From the NCBI RefSeq assembly GCF_030128825.1, contig NZ_CP119127.1, positions 2,604,001 through 2,668,000 of the forward strand: a stretch of DNA of 64,000 nt, read 5' to 3'. The number at the start of each line of letters is the position of its first letter. The first letter of the stretch is position 1. The translations under genes were made by a program, and so were the position numbers. Below the pieces are notes generated by a model that was not told where the DNA came from, did not search any database, and saw only the letters and a program-made list of their open reading frames with translations. Positions 57,971 through 64,000 of the stretch are shown one piece after another. This stretch comes from Sphingobium sp. WTD-1 (GTDB taxonomy: Bacteria > Pseudomonadota > Alphaproteobacteria > Sphingomonadales > Sphingomonadaceae).

Positions 57971-57985
57971 TTAAGGCCCCATTTA
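57971..57985 (+). promoter_or_regulatory. Near-consensus CtrA box (TTAA-N7-TTTA)
   Basis: TTAA, seven bases, TTTA lies 35 bp before the PAS/MCP gene. The CtrA consensus is TTAA-N7-TTAA, so this differs at one base. With ctrA directly upstream, control of this gene by CtrA is plausible but inferred. Confidence 0.45.
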
Positions 57986-58019
57986 CCATCGATGCGTAGG
58001 CCGGAGGTGAAGGAGTTTT

Positions 58020-58637
58020 ATGTTCATGGGTCAGGCGATTCACCCCCACAGCCGCGATGCCGTTTGGGACGCCATCTGCCGTTCGCAGGCGGTGATCGAA
58101 TTTGCGCCGGACGGCACGATCCTTTGGGCCAATGATCTGTTCCTGACGACCATGGGCTATGCGCTCGGGGAGGTGGTCGGGTGCCATCACCGCATCTTCT
58201 GCGACGAAGGGCAGGCGCACTCGGCTGCCTATGCGGCCCTGTGGGACAAGCTGGCGCAGGGCGATTTCGATGCCGGCGAATATCGCCGTCTGAACAAGCA
58301 TGGCGGCGAGGTCTGGCTGCAGGCCACCTATAACCCGGTCTTCGATGCCGAAGGTCGGGTCGAGCGTATCCTCAAGATTGCGACCGACACCACCCCGTCC
58401 AAGATATTGCGCGCGGAACTCAAGAGCACGGTCGACGGGCTGGTCGATATTGTCGAGACGATCAGCGGCATCGCCAATCAGACCAACCTCCTGGCCCTCA
58501 ACGCCACGATCGAGGCTGCACGCGCCGGCGAGGCGGGACGCGGCTTTGCGGTGGTCGCGGCCGAGGTCAAGAAACTGGCGGGTGACACGCGCGCCGCCAC
58601 CGATCGCGCCCGCGCCATGGTCCTTGCGTCCAGCTGA
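58020..58637 (+). CDS. Short soluble PAS/methyl-accepting-chemotaxis-type protein
   Basis: A 205-residue protein. A PAS domain (about 20-135: [40 protein letters not shown]) leads into only the tip of an MCP signalling domain: [40 protein letters not shown]. There are no membrane helices, and the long methylation helices are missing. It may still dock CheA/CheW or be a sensor with another output. AAGGAG precedes the ATG by 4 bp; a second ATG two codons on is possible. Confidence 0.85.
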   Translation: MFMGQAIHPHSRDAVWDAICRSQAVIEFAPDGTILWANDLFLTTMGYALGEVVGCHHRIFCDEGQAHSAAYAALWDKLAQGDFDAGEYRRLNKHGGEVWLQATYNPVFDAEGRVERILKIATDTTPSKILRAELKSTVDGLVDIVETISGIANQTNLLALNATIEAARAGEAGRGFAVVAAEVKKLAGDTRAATDRARAMVLASS

Positions 58638-58661
58638 CGTCGCCACCCGATTGCGGACATG

Positions 58662-58699
58662 ATGCGGCCGGCGATCCGATGGGGATCGCCGGCCGCTTT
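58662..58699 (+). terminator. Rho-independent terminator after PAS/MCP gene
   Basis: Stem GCGGCCGGCGATCC/GGATCGCCGGCCGC followed by TTTCGT. It shares the core GGCCGGCGATCCGAT with the ctrA terminator, suggesting local duplication. Confidence 0.8.
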
Positions 58700-58728
58700 C
58701 GTCAGGCGACGGCTACGGGGTTATGGGG

Positions 58729-59424
58729 TCAATCGGTCGCCTGATCGGAAGAGGAAGGCGTGGCGGCCTCGCTCTGCGGCTGGCTTGTGCTGCCATAGGT
58801 CTCGCCACTGCCCGAAACCTGCCCGCTGGCGTCGATCGAGGCGGCGCTGCCGACGGCATGGGTCGCGTTGCCCGCGACATTGCCCGCCACCGACCGTGCG
58901 CCGCTGGCTGTCGAACCCGCCCGATCCCGTGCGGAGGCAACCGTGCTGCCTGCCCGGTCACGGGCCGATGCAACGGTGCTGCTCGCCCGATCACGCGCGG
59001 TCGCGACGCCGCTTTGCGCCCGGTCCCGTGTGGCGCCGACCGTGTCGCTCGCCCGGCTGCGCGCCGTATCGGTTGCGCTGGTTACATCGTTGGTGCCCAG
59101 CGTATCGACCGCCAGGTTGCCGCTGGCCGATCCCGATCCGCTGGCCGAGCGGCTCTTGCCACGACGGGTTGCCGATCCTTCGGCGCGGCCATTGCCGTTG
59201 CCGCTGGCGCCAATCCGGCCATTGTCAAGGTCGAGGCTGCGATCCAGGCTGCCCGATCCGCCGAACGAACCACCCAGCGTGCCGCCCAGGCCGCCGGTCA
59301 TGCCGCCCAGGCCGCCACCGCCAAGCCCACCACCCAGGCCGCCGCCGCCCAGCAACTGGGCCGATGCGGGGGCCGTGGTGAGCGCCGCGAGGCAGGCGGT
59401 TGCGATGATAATCTGCGTCTTCAT
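58729..59424 (-). CDS. Secreted glycine-rich repeat protein
   Basis: A 231-residue exported protein. Signal MKTQIIIATACLAALTTAPA is cut near ASAQ; then LLGGGGLGGGLGGGGLGG, a spacer SLDRSLDLDNGRIGASGNGN, and 10-12-residue repeats (ATARDRASSTVAS, SARDRAGSTVAS). The rest is Ala/Ser/Thr-rich and probably disordered or coiled. No catalytic motif. It lies beside an exported S8 protease whose mature start also carries a Gly-rich LGGGALGGVGQ stretch, perhaps a shared surface or binding feature. Confidence 0.7.
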   Translation of the reverse strand: MKTQIIIATACLAALTTAPASAQLLGGGGLGGGLGGGGLGGMTGGLGGTLGGSFGGSGSLDRSLDLDNGRIGASGNGNGRAEGSATRRGKSRSASGSGSASGNLAVDTLGTNDVTSATDTARSRASDTVGATRDRAQSGVATARDRASSTVASARDRAGSTVASARDRAGSTASGARSVAGNVAGNATHAVGSAASIDASGQVSGSGETYGSTSQPQSEAATPSSSDQATD

Positions 59425-59523
59425 GGACCGTCTCCTTGGTCATCTTGATCCGATGACAGGACAACGGCGGGGCGTTTCGCTTTAATCCCGAACGTCTGAA
59501 TTTTTCTCACAAGGCACGGAAAT

Positions 59524-60792
59524 TCAATCCATATTTCTGCAGGTGCCGCACAATATGCCGGCGCCATAGCCTTTGCCGCGACCCGGTTTCGCCTCCCGCC
59601 GCAGTGCCTCGACCGATCCGCCCGCCATCAGCCGCCCGGCCACCAGAGGCGCTGCAAAGGATGTGCCGCGCACCTTGTCCCGACCGCCGTTCATGTCGGC
59701 GGCCATCATGTCCGCGCCGGGCGCGGCGAAATCGACATGGGTCGCGCGCCCGGCTTCGGGCAACAACCGGCCCCGCCCGTCCACGCCGGTCACCGCGATC
59801 ACCTGCGGGTAGGAGGCAGGGTAGGCGGGCGGGGCGGCCGGGCCGTCATTGCCGACCGCCGCGACCAGCATCACCCCCTTGTCGCGCACCAGCCGGATCG
59901 CCCCGGCCAGCAAGGGATTGTCGGGTCCGACCAGGCTGATCGTCACCACCTTCGCGCCGCGCGCCGCCATCCAGCCCAGCGCGCGGACAATGGCAAAGCT
60001 GCTGCCACCGGCCGGATCGTCGCCATAGACATCGGCGACCAGTAGCGGCGTGCCCGGCGCGGCGCCGTTCACGCTGCCATATCCGCCGATCAAGGATGCA
60101 ACCGCCGTGCCATGGGCGCTGGCCCGTGGCGCGCCGGCGACGAAGCCACGCTGCTCGATCGCGCCGGCCATCGCCGGATGTGCGGCCACGCCGCCATCGA
60201 TCAGGCCCGCTGCGCCGCGCCCGACACTGCCATGGCTCGCCAATGTAGCGGATCGCCCCCCTGTGGCCGCGCCGCTAGGGAAATAGAGATTGTCGGCGCT
60301 CGCCTGCGCCTGCGGGGCGATCTTGCGCACGCTGCGTAGCGCCCGCGCCAGGCTCTGTCCTTCCGGCACGGTCAGGCGGGTGATCGCCATGTCGATCCCC
60401 TCCGCCTCGACCTGTTCCACGCCATAGCCGGCCGCACGCAGTGTCTCGATCGCGGCCGCGTCCGCCCCGGTCAGCAGGATGATGCCGCGCCGCGCCGGCT
60501 CTCGCCGGTCGTCCAGTTCGACCGCGTCGCCATGCTGGCGCAGCAGGGCGTCGATCCGCGCCGTACGCGCTGCCGCCAGCCGATCGGCCAGACGTGCCGG
60601 TGACAGCCGGTCCAGTCCACTCTGGTCGACGATCCCGCCCAGCCGGTCGAGCGTGTCGGGCACTATCTGGCCGACCCCGCCCAGCGCACCGCCCCCCAAC
60701 GTCCCGGCGGCCGGGGCGGGCAGCAATTGCGCCTGTGCACCCGGTGCCGCCAGCCACAGCCCCGCGATCAGCAACGGGCGCGTCCATCTCAT
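59524..60792 (-). CDS. Exported S8 family serine peptidase
   Basis: A 422-residue subtilisin-like protease. Signal peptide RPLLIAGLWLAAPGAQA; a propeptide-like Gly-rich and helical region (to about 165); then the catalytic domain with Asp in AGLIDGGVAAH, His in SAHGTAVASLIGG, and Ser in RGTSFAAPLVAGR. The start (MRWTRPLL) is 20 codons inside the open frame, where the signal begins. It ends in ILCGTCRN. It is divergent from the sigma/anti-sigma pair across the palindromic element. Confidence 0.9.
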   Translation of the reverse strand: MRWTRPLLIAGLWLAAPGAQAQLLPAPAAGTLGGGALGGVGQIVPDTLDRLGGIVDQSGLDRLSPARLADRLAAARTARIDALLRQHGDAVELDDRREPARRGIILLTGADAAAIETLRAAGYGVEQVEAEGIDMAITRLTVPEGQSLARALRSVRKIAPQAQASADNLYFPSGAATGGRSATLASHGSVGRGAAGLIDGGVAAHPAMAGAIEQRGFVAGAPRASAHGTAVASLIGGYGSVNGAAPGTPLLVADVYGDDPAGGSSFAIVRALGWMAARGAKVVTISLVGPDNPLLAGAIRLVRDKGVMLVAAVGNDGPAAPPAYPASYPQVIAVTGVDGRGRLLPEAGRATHVDFAAPGADMMAADMNGGRDKVRGTSFAAPLVAGRLMAGGSVEALRREAKPGRGKGYGAGILCGTCRNMD

Positions 60793-60923
60793 CTCTGTCT
60801 CTTCCCGCCGGTCATCACCGGCCTTTTCAGCGTCAAAATCGTCCATCGTCAAAAAAATTCCGGTTGCTGGACTTTCTGAAGGATGAAACGGCCGGGCAGG
60901 GACGTTTCATCCCTGATGAGTTC

Positions 60924-61065
60924 GTTTGTAAATCCGATTGAAACCGGATTTGCCGCTCCGGCCCACTCCCCCACCCGGCCACCCAACGGCTATATTCTAT
61001 GGGTGGCCGGGTGGGGGAGTGGGCTGGTGCGGTACCGAAAATGCGCTTCTGCGCATTTTCCAAAC
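60924..61065. repeat. Palindromic intergenic element, copy 2 (25-bp perfect hairpin, four-G-tract arms)
   Basis: Bounded by GTTTG and CAAAC like copy 1. The core is a perfect 25-bp inverted repeat, arms 60961-60985 and 61000-61024, 14-nt loop. Each arm has four G (or C) tracts spaced 5, 1 and 3 nt, the same as copy 1. A second perfect 10-bp hairpin, GAAAATGCGC/GCGCATTTTC, is at 61037-61060. It lies between the protease and the sigma factor gene, close to both promoters. Confidence 0.8.
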
Positions 61066-61086
61066 GAAAAATATGTTGGAGACATA

Positions 61087-61575
61087 ATGTCGTTCGAGCG
61101 CGACCTGCTGGCGATCCTGCCCCGGCTGCGGCGTTTTGCCGCCAGCCTGTCGCATGATCGCGCCGATGGCGACGATCTGTGCCAGGCGGCACTGGAAAAG
61201 GGGCTGCGCGCCCGCGACCAGTGGCAACCGGGCACGCGGCTCGACAGCTGGATGTATCGGATCATGCGCAATCTTTGGATCGATGAGGGCCGCGCCCGGC
61301 AGCGGGCCGCCAGAACCTTCGCGCCGGAAGAGGCGGGGGCCGATGTCGGCTATGCGGGGGATAAGGCGGTGGAGCAGGCCATGACCTTGTCCGACGTCGA
61401 TCGGGCGATGCAGGCATTGCCGCCCGAACAGCGCGAGGCGATCGCGCTCGTGCTGGTGGAGGGGCTGTCCTACAAGGAGGCGGCTGCGATATTGAACATA
61501 CCGATGGGCACGCTGACCTCGCGACTGGTGCGCGGTCGCGGCGCGCTCATCGAACTCTTGGGGGAAGCGGCATGA
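61087..61575 (+). CDS. ECF-type RNA polymerase sigma factor
   Basis: A 162-residue sigma factor with region 2 (LLAILPRLRRFAASLSHDRA, DLCQAALEKGLRARDQWQPG, DSWMYRIMRNLWIDEGRARQ) and region 4 (LPPEQREAIALVLVEGLSYK, IPMGTLTSRLVRGRGALIEL). GGAG lies 6 bp before the ATG; the open frame upstream runs into the palindromic element and is not coding. It overlaps the anti-sigma gene by 4 bp. Confidence 0.93.
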   Translation: MSFERDLLAILPRLRRFAASLSHDRADGDDLCQAALEKGLRARDQWQPGTRLDSWMYRIMRNLWIDEGRARQRAARTFAPEEAGADVGYAGDKAVEQAMTLSDVDRAMQALPPEQREAIALVLVEGLSYKEAAAILNIPMGTLTSRLVRGRGALIELLGEAA

Positions 61576-62258
61576 CCGACATTGACGAAGCCATGCTGAT
61601 CGCCTGGGTGGATGACGAACTGGACGAGGTGACGCGGCGGCGGGTCGACCGCGCGGTGGCGGAAGACCCGGCGCTGGCCGCCCGGCTGGAGCAGCATCGC
61701 CGGCTGCGCGCGCGGCTGGCCGGCCATTTCGCGCCGATCGCGCAGGAGGATGTGCCCGCGTCGATGCAGGCGATGCTCGCGCCGCCGACGCTGGTGCCGA
61801 TCGCGCGACCTTCGCGGCGCTGGAGTTGGGTTACGGGCGGCGCGATCGCCGCCAGCCTGCTGCTGGGCCTTGGCATCGGCCATATGTCGGGCGGGCCGGT
61901 AGGGCCGATTGCGGTAAAGGACGGCGCGATGCTGGCACAGGGATCGCTTGCCACCGCGCTCGACAGCCAATTGGCCTCGGCCGGGGAGGATGGCATGGTC
62001 CGTATCGGCCTCAGCTTCCGGCGCAAGGGCGGCGGCTGGTGCCGCAGCTTCGACGGCGCGGCCATGGCCGGCGTCGCCTGCCGCACCGATGCCGGCTGGC
62101 AATTGATGCAGGCGGTGCCCGGCAAGGGCCAGACGAGCGAATATCGCCAGGCCGCCTCGGCCGATCCGCGCCTTCTCGCCACCATTGACGGCCTGATCGA
62201 CGGCGCTCCTGCCGATGCGCAGGGCGAGCGGGCAGCGCAGGCTGCTGGCTGGCGCTAA
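61572..62258 (+). CDS. Membrane-anchored anti-sigma factor
   Basis: A 228-residue inner-membrane protein. The cytosolic N-terminus (DEAMLIAWVDDELDEVTRRR, EDPALAARLEQHRRLRARLA) has the layout of ECF anti-sigma proteins but lacks the HxxxCxxC zinc motif. One helix follows (WVTGGAIAASLLLGLGIGHM), then a periplasmic part with GGGWCRSFDGAAMAGVACRT (two Cys). Overlap with the sigma gene means co-translation. It should hold the sigma factor at the membrane until an envelope signal. Confidence 0.85.
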   Translation: MTDIDEAMLIAWVDDELDEVTRRRVDRAVAEDPALAARLEQHRRLRARLAGHFAPIAQEDVPASMQAMLAPPTLVPIARPSRRWSWVTGGAIAASLLLGLGIGHMSGGPVGPIAVKDGAMLAQGSLATALDSQLASAGEDGMVRIGLSFRRKGGGWCRSFDGAAMAGVACRTDAGWQLMQAVPGKGQTSEYRQAASADPRLLATIDGLIDGAPADAQGERAAQAAGWR

Positions 62259-62370
62259 CTGCCGCTTCGTTGTCGCTTCGGTGGCGCGTCAGGGACGCGT
62301 GGCGGGCGCGCCAGGCCGCCAAAACGGCTGATTTGGCGTCGCACGACACTGTGAATTTTCAACTGTCGCG

Positions 62371-64000
62371 TCAGAATTCCAGGTTCAGTCGGCCATAATA
62401 GAAACCGCCGCTGATCCCATAGGGGGCATAGGCATTGTAGAGGCTCCCGGCCGTCCGGTTCACGGGCTTCAATTTGTTGGGATAGGTGTTGAGCAGATTA
62501 TTGGCGCCGACCGACAGCTTGACGTCCTTGGTCAGCCGGTAGCCCAGTTCGAGGTCGAGGATCGTCTTGGGGCTCAGCTTCTCGTCGACATAGCCCAGGG
62601 TGCAGCCGGCACTGCCGGCGGTGCAGGCGGCAAAATCCTCGGTATGATAGACGGCGGCGCTCGCCCGCTGATAGATTTTGCCATAGCGGGTGGCGCGCAG
62701 GTTCACGTTGAAATCGCCCTTTTCCCAAAGGATGTTGCCGATCAGCTTGTCGCGTGGCGTGCCTTCGGAAAGGTCGCCCTGCTTGGCCCGGCCGATCAGC
62801 ACCAGCCCGGATGCGGCGATCTCGTCCGGGACCGGGTCGATATGGGTGAAGATCGTCTTGTTGAAATTGGCCGACAGGCTGATCGTCGCGGTGCCAAGGT
62901 CGCCCAGCCCCGCCCGATAGGTGCTGACGATGTCGAGGCCGCGGGTGCGGGTGTCGGCCGCGTTGGAGAAGATGAGGCCGCCGGCAATGCCCTGGATGCC
63001 CGCTGCCGCCAGAGCGTTCATGACCACCGGGCCGCTCAGCGTTTCGGACAGCAGGATGCGGTCCCTGACCTTGATCTGATAGGCGTCGACCGTGACGTTG
63101 AAATTGGGCGCCGGGGTCAGGACGATGCCGGCGGAAAAGTTGGTCGACTTTTCCGGCTTCAGCGGCTGCGCGCCCAGCGCCCGCGCGGCGATGCCATCGA
63201 CCGGCAGCGCCTGCACCGGCAGCAACTGGTTCACGCCGTTGACGGTGACGTTGATCGTGGAGGAGGAGGCATAATGTTGCTGCTGCAGCGTCGGCGCGCG
63301 GAAGCCGGTGCTGGCGGTGCCGCGAATGGCAAAGCCGCGAAATGGCTCGATGCGCAGCGACGCCTTGCCGGTATCAGTGGTGCCGAAGTCGGAATAATCC
63401 TCGTGCCGTCCGGCAAGGCCGAACTCCAGCCCCTCGACGATCTGGCCTTCCAGGTTGATATAGGCGCTCCAGTTGTCGCGGCTCCAGCTACCCGATCCTT
63501 CGGGCAGGAAGCCGGTGACACCCTGCGACCCGACCCCGGTTCGCGTCGCGCCCGCGAGCCAGCTGCCGGCCGGCGAGACATAGCCGCCATCGATATAGGA
63601 TTCCGGATCGCCCGGACCGATCAGGAACTTGTTCTTCTTATATTCGGCGCCAACCGCGACCGACAGCGGCCCGGCGAGGCCGATGTCCAGTTCCTTGCTG
63701 AAGTCGAGATTGCTGGTCCATTCGTCGAAGCGGATCTTGCCGAGATAGAAATGGGTCGGGCTGGCCGGCCCCATGGACGGGTTGAGCGAGGTCGTCTGCG
63801 CATATTTGACCTCGTCCTGCGCATAGCTGGTCGACAGGTCGACATGGATGCCGCCGCCAATCTCGCCGCGCAGGCCGCCGGCGACCTGAAAATCCTCGTC
63901 ATAGACGTGGATGCGCGGGATATAGCCTTCGGGGTAAATCTCCAGGATGTTGTTGAGCGCCGCCGGGTTGCGATAGGTCAGCCAGCCGGCGGCATGTCGC
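62371..64000 (-). CDS. TonB-dependent receptor, C-terminal part (runs off right edge)
   Basis: At least 543 residues of outer-membrane beta-barrel, open to the window edge. Barrel strands and periplasmic turns are seen in GYIPRIHVYDEDFQVAGGLR, RPT-type FRAPTLQQQHYASSST, EKSTNFSAGIVLTPAPNFNV, LRATRYGKIYQRASAAVYHT and LDLELGYRLTKDVKLSVGAN; it ends YYGRLNLEF with terminal Phe. The plug domain and TonB box are outside the window. Substrate is unknown. Convergent with the anti-sigma gene. Confidence 0.92.
   Translation of the reverse strand, partial: RHAAGWLTYRNPAALNNILEIYPEGYIPRIHVYDEDFQVAGGLRGEIGGGIHVDLSTSYAQDEVKYAQTTSLNPSMGPASPTHFYLGKIRFDEWTSNLDFSKELDIGLAGPLSVAVGAEYKKNKFLIGPGDPESYIDGGYVSPAGSWLAGATRTGVGSQGVTGFLPEGSGSWSRDNWSAYINLEGQIVEGLEFGLAGRHEDYSDFGTTDTGKASLRIEPFRGFAIRGTASTGFRAPTLQQQHYASSSTINVTVNGVNQLLPVQALPVDGIAARALGAQPLKPEKSTNFSAGIVLTPAPNFNVTVDAYQIKVRDRILLSETLSGPVVMNALAAAGIQGIAGGLIFSNAADTRTRGLDIVSTYRAGLGDLGTATISLSANFNKTIFTHIDPVPDEIAASGLVLIGRAKQGDLSEGTPRDKLIGNILWEKGDFNVNLRATRYGKIYQRASAAVYHTEDFAACTAGSAGCTLGYVDEKLSPKTILDLELGYRLTKDVKLSVGANNLLNTYPNKLKPVNRTAGSLYNAYAPYGISGGFYYGRLNLEF

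Noticed and set aside
58880..59060. Regular repeats suggesting a CRISPR array
   Set aside because: They are in-frame coding repeats (ARDRAxSTVAS) of the Gly-rich protein, with no unique spacers.

Overview
The window is about 64 kb of high-GC chromosomal DNA from an alphaproteobacterium, most likely a sphingomonad close to Sphingobium. Pointers are a CtrA master regulator whose upstream region is packed with GANTC (CcrM) sites, the order trpF-trpB-trpA-accD-folC, aroA-cmk-rpsA-ihfB, a FYDLN-acid (TIGR02300-type) protein, a ceramide-glucosyltransferase-like enzyme, a DUF6628-like protein and a TonB-dependent receptor. This assignment comes from gene content and protein style, not from a search.

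Layout. 1-5.6 kb: malic enzyme (partial), a LysR regulator, malate synthase G, a GST, an M24 peptidase with a Tat-like signal, and a barstar-like protein. 5.7-13.4 kb: alaS, an exported nucleoside deoxyribosyltransferase-like protein, a secreted protein with an in-frame amber codon, a DUF2306-like membrane protein, glutaminase, a CPA2 antiporter and a small unknown gene. 13.4-18.7 kb: tRNA-Leu, ihfB, rpsA, cmk, aroA, the FYDLN protein and two identical tRNA-Ala genes. 18.9-28.5 kb: a small membrane protein, a UvrD-type helicase, GFA protein, NsrR divergent from a single-domain globin, rsmD, an RluB-type pseudouridine synthase with a long Arg/Gly-rich head, a response regulator, an AmpG-like transporter and a TPR protein. 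28.5-42.3 kb: DUF6628-like, folC, accD, trpA, trpB, trpF, an LpxL-type acyltransferase, a GT21-like transferase, DUF952, gyrA and two tandem secreted repeat proteins. 42.3-45.8 kb: an Lrp regulator, an atypical histidine kinase and a polysaccharide deacetylase-like protein.

45.9-52.0 kb is an accessory island. A P4-type integrase sits directly after a CAT-anticodon tRNA, followed by an AbiEii-type nucleotidyltransferase with a small unrecognised upstream partner, a DUF1778 antitoxin coupled to another small unknown frame, two full-length 836-bp IS5-family elements in inverted orientation around 535 bp of unrecognised DNA, and a broken flavodoxin gene. Base composition and codon use are less GC-biased here.

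52.0-64 kb returns to core-like DNA: an unknown Ala/Pro-rich protein, an ECF41 sigma factor coupled to a carboxymuconolactone decarboxylase-like gene, WrbA, pirin and a LysR regulator, then ctrA with a small PAS/MCP-fragment protein behind it. It ends with a glycine-rich secreted protein, an exported S8 protease, an ECF sigma/anti-sigma pair and a TonB-dependent receptor that runs off the right edge.

The most unusual signals are: (i) two related palindromic intergenic elements (10.0 kb and 60.9 kb) with the same four-G-tract spacing on both arms; (ii) five GANTC sites in 80 bp before ctrA; (iii) the two toxin-antitoxin-like pairs in the island with unrecognised partners; and (iv) a histidine kinase whose ATP-binding domain lacks its usual Asn and DxGxG boxes.
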